Assembly (NCBI GenBank): GCA_911728435.2
Contig: OU452200.1
Location: forward strand, 34,425,715 to 34,489,714
Reading direction: 5' to 3'
Source of the DNA: Apoderus coryli
Lineage: Eukaryota > Arthropoda > Insecta > Coleoptera > Attelabidae
DNA: 64,000 nucleotides
The position numbers and the translations under genes are program-made. The notes below the pieces were generated by a model. The model did no database searches and was not told where the DNA came from. It saw only the letters and a list, made by a program, of their open reading frames with translations. Position 1 is the first letter of the stretch. The number at the start of each line of letters is the position of its first letter. Of this stretch, positions 1 through 12,333 are shown piece after piece.

Positions 1-105
1 TAAGAGCATTTTCTCTAATGCCATATAGGGGAAGTTTCTTTAAGAGAATCGCATGAGAAACATAGTCAAATGCTCTAGAAAGATCGCAATACTGCCGTCA
101 GAATG
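1..105 (-). pseudogene. Non-LTR reverse transcriptase fragment
   Basis: Read on the minus strand, bases 1-105 give the RT block DLSRAFDYVSHAILL followed by a KKLPLYGI segment, matching the usual non-LTR motif (D-[FL]-S-[KR]-A-F-D-x-V-x-H). The open stretch ends near 105 and runs off the left edge. It is a 5'-truncated or decayed copy; the family cannot be fixed from so little. Confidence 0.7.
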
Positions 106-520
106 TGTCCTTGTTCCATTGCACCCACTATAGACTGCACTAACCTCATCAATGCCTGCTTGGGTAATACGCATTTCCAATCTGTTTCTTGTATTATCGT
201 AGCCGTATAATAATATTGAAGACGTTGCATAGAAATTTTCAAAGTCAATTATCTTGAAAACAGCCTCTTCTAGCGTTATGAAACAAGTGAACATTTTTTA
301 TGTTAAAGTCTCTAATTTATTATTCTTTTCTTTTTAGAAAAAGGAAAAAAAGTGCGCAAAAAAAAGTTGGGACAAAATTTGTTCTGTATGAACAAATTTG
401 AATGAATTTGAATGAATGAATGAATGAAAAACGAAGTATTTTTCGATATATGTTCATATGGAAAAAAAACTCTTTTCGCTTGTAAAATGTCCCCTTAAAT
501 TATTTTAAGTTAATTTCGAG

Positions 521-530
521 ACACCCTGTA
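521..530. other. Orphan right tip of a TA-CAGGGTGTC element
   Basis: The sequence GACACCCTG-TA has the same tip as the complete mariner-like elements elsewhere in the window. No matching left tip was found between 1 and 520, so this is probably one end of a broken copy. Confidence 0.4.
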
Positions 531-1870
531 TATTAAAAATTTTCGATTAACTGTTGCCCCTGAATATTATCAAAATAACACGCAATTATTATTGCTCACT
601 CTGTATAATAAAAAATAAAATTGACATTGATATTTCATCTCACTCATAACATTTATCATTGTTTTCACTTGTTCATGTGTGTGTAATTTTGCACTAGAGT
701 GACCGGGCGTACCGGCCGTGACGGTGTCATACAATGGCGCCACTAGCACATATGGCTGGTTACTTTTAAAACTAGACTTGTTTGTATGTTGTGGTGTTCA
801 CGGTGTTATACACTGTGTCACGATAATTATAATGGCTAATTTTATTACAACAGAAGAAAATGTATTTATTAGGTAGTTAACTACCTTGGTTTTATTTTGT
901 GCGGAAAAAAATATATTATAGTATTAGCGTGTTTTTGTTTTGTTTCTGGATTTTGTCAGTTGAAGAAGGGGATGTGAAAGGCATTTGCAAAGATAGAAAT
1001 GGACAGGAAAATGGACATGCAAGGGATATAAGTTTAAGACCCAAACATAGAACCAATTTTTACCATTTTTACCATTCAAAGAGTCCAAACAAATCACTTT
1101 ATTTTATTAACAAACATTTTATCCGGTATTGTACCTTACACAAAATGTAGACGATATATTTATACACATTTATCACTACTAGTTTTATAAGGAAAAACTA
1201 TTTTGATTAAGCTCAATAATACGTACTAATTTGTTGTTGCGTTCCCCTTTATATTTTATGTGCATTACTTGTAACTCTGTGTCCGAGCAAATTGATATTT
1301 TTAATTCAGTTTTGTCTGGCACAAAAAATATATTTCTCCGAATATAAAGTTAGTGTTAGATATTAAGGATTCACTGTAATTTTTCCTGCCCTTTAATTGG
1401 ATTATTTATCTGTCTGGGTAGTGTATCATAAATAAATAAATAAACACTGTTTAAATAGACCGCGGGTTACAAATGTTATAATGTAAACACAAACAATAGA
1501 CTTGAACTGAACGTTGCCAAATATACTATTCCATATTCCATGGTTTGTCTAAAGAAGTTTTGTAAACTATGAATAAACATCGTAAACAACGTTGAAAACT
1601 TTAAAAGTATGTAATCTAGGTTTTGAACACGTTTGAATGCGAATATATGATAATAATATGATTATAAACGTCATTAATAACTTAAGTTTGTTTCCACAAT
1701 TCTTCAAAATCATAATCACTGCGGCATAGAATAATTCTCCTACCTTTCCTGGAATCTAATACTTGATAGGTAGCTGTTTTCATCTCACGATGGTGAGATA
1801 AATGTTTATATCCGTTTAAACTTCAGGTTTCTCAGAACCTCGTTAGTTGCGATTGAGGCTGCCTCTAACC
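531..1870. other. No gene recognised
   Basis: AT-rich sequence without a convincing coding region. The small open frame at 899-1150 has no recognisable domain and low-complexity composition. A TAAATAAATAAA run at about 1430-1442 could be a retroelement 3' tail. Confidence 0.4.
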
Positions 1871-2700
1871 GGTGGCGGCTTGTCCTATGAAGCAAATAAT
1901 CAGTAAAATTAATAATATTTAAGTATTTAATTTAATTTTATTGTATAATTATTTTTCTCCATATAAAATTTAAACTATAAATTAACGTATACTTAATTTT
2001 CAACCTGCTTTACCATACAACTGTAATTTTGAATTTCGTCTTCATCTGAAGCAGGCTTTATCGTATACACCTATTTAACATAGTACTTAATTTACATACC
2101 TTTAGGTACTCGTATTTCCCTCTTTTTTTATTCGTAAAACATTATTTATTTCGGTCTCTCTCTTCCTTGTGTGCGACAGTTGACACCCTTGCCAGTGCTT
2201 GTTTCCTATGACAATAGCCTATTTATTTATCATACACGTTCTTATGCAGATGAAGCGTGCCTCAAAGCATTTTTATCTATAATTCAGCAACAATGGGCAA
2301 CACTGCCATCTGGCATATACCCACTATACAACCACCTGTCGGTCTTCGTCTAAACATCGTTGCCAACGTTTAAATGTACTAGCATAGCATACGAATCTTG
2401 CCATTAAAAATACACTATAAGAAGCACGCTTCATATAGATGCAGCAGAGATTTAATGTAAAATAAGGTTATATGACAACGCTTGGCGAGTGTTTTCTACC
2501 AATATGTCGATTATTATTTTGACTATATCTATCTCTATCACACAGTCGCAAATTTCTAGTGCTCTCACAGTTGTGCTATACCTGTGCTAATATTATTTTT
2601 ATTTACTTTTCGGGAAGCTTAAAGTTTTGATTTTTGATATTTTGAATGCAAATTAGTCTTTCTATTTAGTTACCTACATATTTAATTTAAGTTTTAAAAT
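1871..2700. repeat. Dispersed repeat, copy 1 (second copy at 39966-40610)
   Basis: Starting with GTGGCGGCTTGTCCTATGAA, this stretch is clearly collinear with 39966-40610, including the shared blocks around 2030-2080, 2150-2210 and 2280-2340. The copies differ by small indels, and copy 1 has extra sequence near its distal end. No coding potential or terminal inverted repeat was seen. The block containing CAACACTGCC resembles part of the solo LTR at 58358-58636, so this may be a non-coding part of a retroelement; that is inference. Confidence 0.75.
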
Positions 2701-4213
2701 CTAAAAAAGTAGTGAACAAATTAAAAAAATATATATACCTACGGTTATTAATTAGTAGGTACCTACCTATTTTTATACAAATAAATGGGTAGGTACCGTA
2801 AAATATTGTTTTTTTAATAATATAATATATTATAATATCTCATACTTTAATGTGGAAGAAGCAAGTACTACACCTCAGCAGCGTAAATTATTTTTACGCT
2901 GACATCAGGTAGGCGAAGTTATTATGAAAAATGATATTTATTTTTTAATTTTAATTAAAGTTAAGTTTTTTTAATCAACACTCCTTTCAAGAACACAAAA
3001 ATATTGTTAAAAATATACAGACACACCTGTTCCAGATTTAAATAAATGTTTGATAAATATAAATAAAGGCAAATGCATAAAAGCAGAGCTTTTAATAATA
3101 TCTGGTACGAGACGTATTATGATTTGCTGACAGGTAGCATAAAAGTAATTTTTGATTGACAGTATCATAAAATGTGTTTTATTAAGTATTATTATGAAGT
3201 AGGCAAATATATTCTAGATACTAACTACACTTTTTAAAGAAAACAATACTTAGGTGAGGTACCTACTTATAAACATAAACTATATTTTATGAAGTTGATG
3301 AAGTAGGGATATCCCTATTAATTTTAGCTACCTATTTAGTATATGACTTTATTTTATGTTATGCTTTACCACATTAAACTGCCACAAATGGCCACTGCCT
3401 CTAACACGACAAATTCGACATCTAAAGTGCTTTGAAGTCCGTTTGTACTAAGAAGAAATTACCGTTATCCTTGTTCCAGAAAATGCATCGCATATACTCG
3501 GTGAGTATCCCAAAATAGAGTGAAAAGAAGTCTCTTGCTGATGGTTGTGTTTCGGATTTTTTCGCCTAAGAACACAGATGTTATTATTCAGCGCTTTGCC
3601 TGAGAGATGACTCATCCACCGTCCACCTTCAACATTTGGCTAAATCTTATTTTTTTTTTCTACAAAAATGTTAACAAGTTTTGTGGAAAATAGGACAAAC
3701 TGTATGTTGATGATGCTAGTTTTTAGTATAGGAACACTTACGGTCTTTTTATTATTATACTGTTTTATATCGACTATTGTGTATATTTAACAATAAAACA
3801 CACCGCCTTGGACTAAATTAACCAAAGTTGGTGTTATTTTGTACTTTATACAAGAGGTCTGGTTACACTGTGAAACTTTAATGAAAGATGCATTATTCCA
3901 TGTAAATTATATGCATGAGAAGTAGCGATTATATTACATGTTTCAGCTTTAGTTTTTTTATTGTTAATTTTTAAATTAAACAATATATACATAAGTATCT
4001 CAAAAAAAGCTTTCAATTATAAGTTTATTCATACAATCCCGCTGCGAAACCTTGTTCTTGTAAGGACGACTTTTTCTTGATATAATTATTTTTTTCAATT
4101 TGTACCTACTGATAATAATAATAATAATTTCATCTTTTTGAAAACCATTATGTATATTATTCTTCATATATTGATGTATTCCTGAGTGATCTTGTAGAGC
4201 TGCTGATGAAAGA
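2701..4213. other. No gene recognised
   Basis: Very AT-rich, with several GTAGGTACCTACC-type runs. Nothing coding or clearly repeated was identified. Confidence 0.4.
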
Positions 4214-5035
4214 TACTTCTTATTTATTTATTTATTTAAGATACAACTGCCCCGACAAATAAATATCCAATTAAAGGGCAGGTAAAAATTACAAATAATA
4301 CAATAATATCAAAATAACAATAATAACTAATTAATAACTTAAACTAATTACTTAAAAAATAAACGACAAATTTGATTCAAATATATCCAAATCACTAGAC
4401 ATACGGTTACAAATATTACACATTACGAACAAAGGAGAATGCAACAACAAATTAGTGCGCGCTCTTGACAAGTAAAAAACAGTATTATTATTACGTGTAC
4501 GCAAAGTAGGGACATAACATGGAAGCAATTCTAACAGCTCTGGACAAGTGTCTGAGGAGATCTAAGATCCCTCGCGTTACGCATGACAAAATCCAGAAAC
4601 TGATACGAAACTGAAATCATATAATTATAATGTTCAATAAAGTTTAGTTTGCTATCAAAGAAAATCCCCAAATCCTTAATACGATCACAAACAACCAATG
4701 GAGAATCGTGAATGAAATACAAATAAGTTATAGGCTTTAATCTGCGTGTAACTGAAAAACATTTTTCAATATTAAAATAAAGATTGTTGCGAACACACCA
4801 CTCATAAATCTTGTTAATGTCTCCCTGAATAACAGAGCAATCATGCGCACTATCAATGACCGAGTATATCTTGAAGTCATCGGCATACAAGAGCGAACTA
4901 CTAGTCAAGCCAGTGGAAATATCATCAATAAAGCACAAAAACAACAATGGCCCCAACACAGAACCTTGGGGAACTCCTGAGGTCACTAAAAAATTTAAAA
5001 TGTTCTATCTCGCCTTTAGTGCTCATGTGGTAAGA
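4214..5035 (-). pseudogene. 5'-truncated non-LTR retrotransposon, RT and 3' end
   Basis: The minus-strand frame at 4531-4986 carries the RT core: SGVPQGSVLGPLLF, then YADDFKIYS (the catalytic YADD box), then the thumb segment KDLGIFFDSKLNFIEHYNY. The 3' UTR ends at 4214 in a (TAAA)n tail, with a GCCCTTTAAT motif that the copy ending at 44400 shares, so the two are one family. Fingers and endonuclease are missing, as expected from 5' truncation at integration. Confidence 0.85.
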
Positions 5036-5114
5036 TAAGAAATTATTGTCTGGAGCCTCTTTTAAAATGTTGATGTGCTTATAATACACAAAACCACCTG
5101 CATTTCATTTACAT

Positions 5115-5200
5115 CTTTATTTATTTATTTATTTATTTATTCACGGCCAATTATAATTAATAACAAAATAAGAAAAGCAAATACAACAGTAAATGTATGC
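5115..5200 (-). repeat. 3' tail of a short non-LTR insertion
   Basis: A run of TTTA repeats at 5115-5142 marks the 3' end (minus orientation) of another strongly truncated element with the same tail type as the copies at 4214, 30632 and 48928. Nothing coding remains. Confidence 0.5.
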
Positions 5201-5617
5201 TAATAAATAAAAAAATCGGTTGTGTCGCCCCAAAACATTCCCGACAGATATATTATTATCTAAAATATATGACCTGCGTAACGAAACAGAATTTTAATAA
5301 GTATAATATAATTGTATTATTTCTATTATTTCTAATAAACTAACCAAACAAACTAACTATTTTCTTCAAAAATTAGAAATAAAAGAAATATTGCATAAGC
5401 TGGGAGTTGTACCCAAGACTTCCCCATGCAAATCACGCACTCTACCACCGACGACACTGACGCTTATGTAAATTAAGTTCTTACAATATCTATAAGAGTT
5501 ATATTATATACCAACTACCTAACTGGTTAAATTTTAAACGTAATTTTCTTGAGAATTATGGAGTTAAATATCAAAAGTAACCTATTGTTGTAAAGCAAAT
5601 AAAAAAACCTTTACAAA

Positions 5618-5880
5618 CGATGTATCACTGGAGGATTATGTACACCCCTATCACAGGGCTAAAGCGATTTCCACCAAAAACTAATGGGTTCATCTTAGGA
5701 CTTCCGCAAACTCATATACCAAGATCAATTGGTTAAATCATTTAGGCGCTATCGTGGAAGAATACATATAGGCACACAGACAGACAGACTTCCATCTTAA
5801 TCGTCTCAGGAGTCCTCAAAATGATGTATCTCAAATTTTTTAGCGCGTTTCCCTGAGCGGAAAAGTAAAATGACAATGAC
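5618..5880. repeat. Dispersed repeat of about 240 bp, copy 1
   Basis: Collinear with 21036-21260: both begin near GATGTATCACT, share AACTCATATACCAA, and end near CCCTG(A/T)GCGG followed by AAAGTAAAA. There is no open frame. It could be a SINE or part of a larger element; ends and target duplications are not clear. Confidence 0.7.
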
Positions 5881-6179
5881 CTTCGTACAAAATATGAAAA
5901 AAATACACAATAAGATATCAAATTTGTACAATTGTGACACATTCAACAGAAAATATCTATAGAGTTATTATTATTGGCCAGTCTCACAGATCGCGACAGA
6001 AACGAACCGCCCGAATAATTGGTTGGCTTGAAGTGCTGATGACATAGATATGTCAAGCTACTAGGTACGTGAAACACTAGTTGAGGCAAAATCTCAAAAT
6101 ACCATTAATTATATCAAAGAGTTGAGGGTGCTCTTTGATATAATACCATTAATTATATGAAAGAGCACCTTCAAGTCAT

Positions 6180-7160
6180 GCCGATCCTTACGATACGCCA
6201 ACGAGTCTATTGTATTCTATTAGATTGGCCTGGAACTCGCAGTATATCGAGTGCGGATCCTCGAAATCGAAAGCAATGAACTTCAAAACTCTATGCTGAA
6301 CTTGCTCCAATCTTCTTTTGTTGCGTAACAAGGAGACCAAACACCGGATGCATTCTCGAGGCAGGGACAAAAGATGTGTACAGAAGTTTTACAGAGCCTA
6401 TATTGTTAAAGTTTAAAGAACATCGCTTTATAAAGCCTAAAAGTTTTAATGGTCTTATTTTTTTTTTCGAAATTATCAAAATTTAAATTTTTTTTAACAC
6501 TTTTAATTTACTAAAGAGATATTTCCGGCACGCCAATGGTCACCAAACATATCGAGACCTTGCGGAACCTCATTTATCGAAAAAAAAATGCACCTAGCGT
6601 GATTTGAATGCTTTACATTTCTTTTTTCATGCTCAATGGTTCTCCGACAAGAATTCGGCAAGAAATTTTCTGTGGAAAATAATCCAAAACTACTTTTTCC
6701 GACAGTTTTTCATCAAGCAACTTTGAAACTTCTGGAATTCAGGACTAATTCATGAAAAAAAAATCTAGACATAGAAGCGAAGATCCACATTTATCAATAT
6801 ATTTGCAGACCCAATTTCAGTCAATTTAAAGGAATACTAAATTTGATAATCTCCCCCAAATTGATTAAAAAAAATTTTGCTCTATAAAGGAAAATAATAA
6901 TGGACCCAACACACTACCCTCTGGTACTCCACCATCTATTTAATAAATATTGTCTAAAGAAATTGACACAGTTCTCAGAAAATCAAAAATAAGTTAAATT
7001 AGTTAAATTAGTTAGTTTACTGCATGCTGAATAGTGTCAAAGTTTTTACTATGATCCAGAAGAATCAAGTTAGTATTCATCCCCCATCACAAGCTCCTCT
7101 AATTATATCGCCAGTAACATGTATGTAGCAGTGATGATGTGCTGTGCAAAGGCCTTAACC
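6180..7160 (-). pseudogene. Decayed non-LTR RT copy
   Basis: Minus-strand pieces in several frames: LLDHSKNFDTIQHA-like sequence near 7030-7075, a GGVPEGSVLGP-like block near 6895-6930, LGFIKRCSLNFNNIGSVKLLY at 6380-6470 and the C-terminal LEQVQHRVLKFIAFDFEDP at 6225-6310. Their order matches an RT read from right to left. Frameshifts and stops show an old pseudogene. Confidence 0.75.
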
Positions 7161-7164
7161 CCGA

Positions 7165-8490
7165 TTGAGTGAGGGGTAAAATTTTAGAATATCTTAAGAA
7201 TTTTAAAATTTGTTTATAAACTTTGATTTTAAGAATTTGGAATGTTATAATATTCTAAAAAATTAGTCGGAAAAATAGTTATTGGCCTAAGACCTTGCAA
7301 CAGGCAGCAGGGGTGGATTAACATATATTTATTGTTTAAGTATGTAATATAACATTTTTAGGTCCTTATAACCTGCCGTCCCTCGAATTACATTTTTGTT
7401 TCCCTAAACTTGACTATTCCTGTATAAAAATATTGCGTACGGAAGCTTGACCAGTAGTTGGTGAGTTATTAGGTGACATACCGATCGTTTTAGTAGGTTC
7501 AGCTTTTAGCTTTTAGAAAATTTGGCGATATTCCAGATTTACATTTTCCTTTCCCTAAACTAAAAAGTTTTTTTATAGAAGTTACGTGATTTTGCAAATC
7601 TAATATAAGATTTTCTTTCATTTTAGATGCTCAAAATTCAACAATGACGTGACTAACGTTGCTTGGTAAGTTGCATTTTGCTTAGTTAAAGCTCTATAGA
7701 ATAATTTCTTTGTTTATTTTTTCTACAATAAATCTCACAGATAAACTCTACTGTTTGTGCCAACTTAAAAAAAAAATAGCAAAAAGCTGAGAACCGCATG
7801 TACCGCATAACGTAGAATCGTTATTGATTTTATTATGAAAAGGCTTTTGTATAAATAGAGCGCCAAACAAAACAATGATTTTAAAAACTATGTTCAAAAC
7901 ATTGCAATGTAAGTAGACATCGGTGAGGTTTGGGACTATCGTCGATTAGCTGTCGGAAAAATATTAAACATCGCATTCAGCGTAGCTCTTACTAATCTGT
8001 TTGTATTTTGCCCCAGTCTGCAGTAATGATTTGAGAGTCGGCATCTTGATTTCCAATGTTTGTTCGTAATTTAATTTGTTAAAGTCGTTGTTAAGAAGAA
8101 AATCCAGGATACCTATTTCCCCCGATTGAAAATACTTACACAAACACTTAAAATTGAAGCCATTACACTTATACTTTATATTGCACAAACGAATAAAAGC
8201 AACAAATTTATTTTATTACATTACTTTTTACCAACGAATCCGACGATTAAGAACCGAATAGAGTACTTATTAACCTGTACCCTGTATATCCTGTTGTACC
8301 TTATCTAACTAGAACAAAAATAAAATAAATAATGTAATTCGCGCGGCAACAAAAAACAAAAGCTTGACAGGTTTTATTTCTTAATTAGATTATTTAGTGG
8401 ACGTATTGATTTTTTTTTCGAATCTACACTTCGTAATTTACCAACAAATGTTGCAATCTTTGCACCGCAAATATTATACAGGTACTATAG
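7165..8490. other. No gene recognised
   Basis: AT-rich. The 74-codon minus frame at 7964-8188 has no recognisable motif. No repeats were noticed. Confidence 0.35.
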
Positions 8491-9605
8491 TGTGGCAAAC
8501 GAATCTGTAATAATGAAGGGAAAAAAATCCGATATTGCCAAATTTAACTCCAAAAAAGCACTAGTTTTAGGCATAAAATTGTTAGTTTTATTTTAATTTA
8601 ATAACTAAAATTTTTACCACTGAATACTAAAATAGGGAAAAGGAATTATGCTCTTCTGTAAAATCGGCAATACCACGCGAAATGGGTGTTTAGACGCCGC
8701 CTGAACGATCCTAATTGGTGCGTAGACCCTCGCATGTTTTCCCGTGAAATACGGAGATATCGTCAAGTTTATTTGGAGCTGTTTGAACTAGTATTACTTC
8801 ATAGACCCAATGACGACCAAACAATTATGGAGTAGATCGAATTATAAGAACACATGGACATACTCCTCTTAGAACGCCTCCGTATATGTGCGATTTAAAT
8901 CCAATACAGTTAACTTAGGCAAAATTTTAATATAAGAACCCGCAACACAACCAGAAATTACAACCTAACTACATTAAAAGAAGTTACTAAAGAAGCCATG
9001 TTCTTAATATCCATTGATGATTGGAATAGTTTTTGCCCACATGTTAAGAACTTGGAAGAAGAATTTTGGAAAACTGACTAGGTTTTGGTGGAAATTGAGC
9101 GCATTATAAAAACTTTAGGACAAGATGACAGCGAGACTGATGATAATGATGATGGTTAAGTTGACGAAATCTAACTTCTGTAAATTAATACTAATTATGA
9201 TCATTATATTTAATCAAAATATTTAAAACAGTTCATTATAGTTCCTAAACGTGACTCAAAGCAACAAAGAGATCCAATATATTTTAATTATTTTCGATAA
9301 GTGTTAACTTGTTTTAGATTTTTTTTTTGTTTAAATCAATTAAAATTACCAAAGTATTTAATTTATTTCGTTAAGTTGTTTAAGTTGTTTTTCATAAGAA
9401 CGTTTTATTTTTTGTTTTTATTTTTGGTATGCAACATCTAGTACATATTTAAAATAAAATAAATAAATAAAATGCTTCTTGGGTGTTATAGTTTAATAGC
9501 ATTAGGTGCTTTTACCAAACACGTGAAGAACTTTTCAGTAATTTTAATTATGTAATAACACAAATATTTATTGACGCCGCGCTGTTACAGATCTGTTTGC
9601 CACAC
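8491..9605 (+). mobile_element. 1.1-kb TIR DNA transposon with ruined DDE transposase
   Basis: The ends form terminal inverted repeats: TGTGGCAAACGAATCTGTAA at 8491 pairs with GTTTGCCACAC ending at 9605, preceded by TTACAGATCT. Inside, the plus strand at 8690-9150 retains pieces of a Tc1/mariner-superfamily (DDE_3-like) transposase: HTPLRTPPYMCDLNPIQL at about 8850-8915, corresponding to the family's final catalytic region (L-R-L-P-P-Y-x-C-D-L-N-P-I-E-L-x-W), then an acidic C-terminus near 9120-9160. Stops and frameshifts make it inactive. The target duplication is not clear. Confidence 0.7.
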
Positions 9606-10815
9606 TTTATGTAATATGTAGGTATTTATAAGAGATGCGCGATCGCCATTGCACATGTATATAAGTACGTACCTATATTATTATAATATGGAGAGGATAT
9701 AGGATATAGGCGAAATAACATGGTCTGGACACAGTTTAATATACAGTTACTTCACCTCATGTCGGCACCTTTGTTATCTCTGTCTTAAAAGCAATTCGCC
9801 GCCGCTTATAGTTATAGTATAGTATATATATAGTAGCGGGCCAGAAATGTGGCTGGGATTGCGACGAGTCGATGCCGTTTTTAGCGTCTACTGAACCTTC
9901 TTATCTATAGTTATTATTCTATGGTCTGGAGGCTGTAGTAGTGAAGCCTCCGCTGTATAGAGGGTGCAAATGTGTATAATTCTGCTATCGTTATTATGTC
10001 GTGGTGTAGTTCTTTTGCCTTTGTATTTTACGTATTGAATATAACTTAATAAGAGTACCGTTTGATACATTGTAGATCTCAATTATAATTTTTTAAATTT
10101 TTTATGATGTAGTAGGAATTCATGTAAATTAGCTTAAAAGATGAGTAATTTGCTGAGGCGGCTTAGCCTCCCTGAACGAGCCGACACTGCTTTATCCCCT
10201 TTACCGCCTTGGGCATATAGGTACCTAGATGTAAAACATATTGTGCATTTGCATAATCTCATGTTATCTGCAACCATCCTGTAGGTTGTAATTTAATCAA
10301 AACTAATATATTATGCCTATCTATTCATTTAATACCTTAATACCTAGTTATGTACTTGCTTCAACTATTATTAAGTTATGATAGCTATTCGTATTAATTT
10401 GTTTAAAATAATAATCATCTCTATCATACTTGACGCTTACTAGAGGAAGTCCCATGTCAAATGGTAAATGGGGTTAGTGGCTCCTCATTTTTATTACTTT
10501 TTTTTATGTTTCTCTTGTTTGTGAGTTTAATAATATAATAGTAAATAATAATTATTATGATTAAACGAAAGATGTTATCCAACGATAGAGCTGCGAAATA
10601 AGCGGATTAAACGTTGTGGATTTGTATGATAATGCCAATAATTCTTCAATTAGTTTTAATTGAATATATTCTCTCTTGTTCTATTAACGGTAGGAGTCAA
10701 AGTGATCTAAATTTGATTAAAAATTAAATTATGTATAAATAGATATACCTATTTATTATAGTGGGAGTTTTTCAGAGTTATTTAAATTGCTGAAAATCAC
10801 ACAGTTGCCGTTATA
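9606..10815. other. No gene recognised
   Basis: No coding region identified. Slightly higher GC around 9780-10200, where GGCGGCTTAGCCTCC-like sequence recalls the start of the dispersed repeat at 1871 but cannot be aligned further by eye. Confidence 0.35.
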
Positions 10816-12259
10816 CAAGGTGTTTCTAAAATAGGTGGTAAAATTTGTGAGCAAATTGGGGACGTCTAATCATGAAAAAAACCTAAATTGTAATGTTTCG
10901 ATAAGTCCTTATTTACAAAGATACAGGGTGTTGAAGATGACTGCCTGAGGACGATTTTTTTTAAATATTTTCGAAACAAGTAAAGATGAATTAATCAAAT
11001 GTAACATATTTATTCATCTAGTTAAATGTCGTAAAGTGACATGAAATTGAATAAAAAAGGATGACCATAAGCGGGTAAACGGGGGGGACCCTTGCCTTAA
11101 TTATAACCTAACATTTTTTTGTGACTTTTATTCCAAAATGTGATAAAATAAAGTTTTCTACATAAAAAAGGCATACTTGTTTTTTCTCAAAAAACTTAAA
11201 GGTTTTCGAGAAATTCCGGTTTGAAAATTTTAGAACAAAACTAGTCCTTAGTACACAACATTAATAAAATTTTGGAAAACTTTTCGTATGCAAACTGTAT
11301 TTCAATATCAAAATAAACTCAACAAAATTAAATAAATTTAACAAAAATAAGTTATTTTAACAAAATCAATAACAAATAATTATTTTTCAAAATGTCCACC
11401 ATTTGCTGCTACACAATTATTCACTCTAGAGCTAAAAGAGTACACAGTGCGCCTTAGTTTTTCTTCTGCAACAATTTCATTAAACGCATTACGTATTCTT
11501 TCCTGCAGTTGCTCGACAGTTTCAATTGGCATTGTATAAACTTTGTCTTGCACTTGACCCCAGACAGTAAAATCTAAAGGATTTAAGTGAGGAGACCTAG
11601 CCGGCCAATTTTTAGGAACATCATTTCCGCGCCCTATCCACCGTCCTTCAAAATTTTCGTTTAACCACTAACGACACCGTCTACTATAATGTGGAGGGGC
11701 GCTATCATGCATAAACAATAAAGAGATTCGACGAGCCAAGAAAATATCTTCGAGGAATTGGAATAGAATTTGCGACAGAAGATTAACATACATTTCTCCA
11801 GTTAGATATGCTGGGAAAAAGTGATAACCCAGAAGTTTGATTTTCTAATGTTGAAGCCCAAACATTTACTTTGAAAGAATGTTGATAATGTATGATTCCT
11901 GCATGAGGATTTTCTTCATCCCACACATGCTCATTATGCACGTTGAAAACCCTACTTCCGGTAAATGTGGCCTCGAATGTGAATATAATATTAGAAAAAA
12001 ACAATGGGTTTAGTTCTCTCATATCCAAAAGCCACTGACAAAACTCTGGATGCTGCGGAAAATCTGTTGCTAAAAGATCTTGAGCTTGGCGGTAGTGATA
12101 AGGATACAATTTTTGTTCTTTCACAATCCCCCATACAACTCAATTCCAAATTTCAGTTTGTTGCGCAAGTCGTCTTGTGCTAATCTTAGGATTTTCTTCA
12201 AAATGATGTAAAATTATTCCTTATTTTGTACGTTTCTAACGGTTCTATTTCTATCGTCA
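10816..12259 (-). mobile_element. Truncated mariner-like element with transposase pseudogene
   Basis: Its left tip is TA-CAAGGTGTTTC at 10814-10826, and 105 bases further in is a second tip, TA-CAGGGTGTTGAAG, at about 10923. The minus strand from about 12215 to 11370 encodes a Tc1/mariner-superfamily transposase: helix-turn-helix segment ENPKISTRRLAQQ, then HVWDEENPHAGIIHYQHSFKV, an HDSAPPH block with the second catalytic Asp near 11700, then NWPARSPHLNPLDFTVWGQV with the third acidic residue as Asp, and a C-terminus VNNCVAANGGHFEK ending near 11372. Internal stops disable it. The right end is missing; the sequence stops at the palindrome around the next element. Confidence 0.8.
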
Positions 12260-12333
12260 ATATTGAGGAACCATCATAGACGAGCAGTTTGAGATAAGAG
12301 ACTGATGTCCGGAAGTGCATGGTTTTCAAAATA

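Noticed and set aside
899..1150. 83-codon plus frame with a hydrophobic start as a secreted protein
   Set aside because: Apart from the hydrophobic N-terminus nothing supports it; no domain and no splice signals.
3480..3505. Possible first coding exon (MHRIYS before GTGAGT)
   Set aside because: Only six codons, no link to the formin N-terminus or any other gene.
5115..5145. TTTA repeats as a CRISPR array or functional satellite
   Set aside because: Simple tail of a non-LTR element; no spacers.
7964..8188. 74-codon minus frame as a gene
   Set aside because: No motif, no splice context, length expected by chance in AT-rich DNA.
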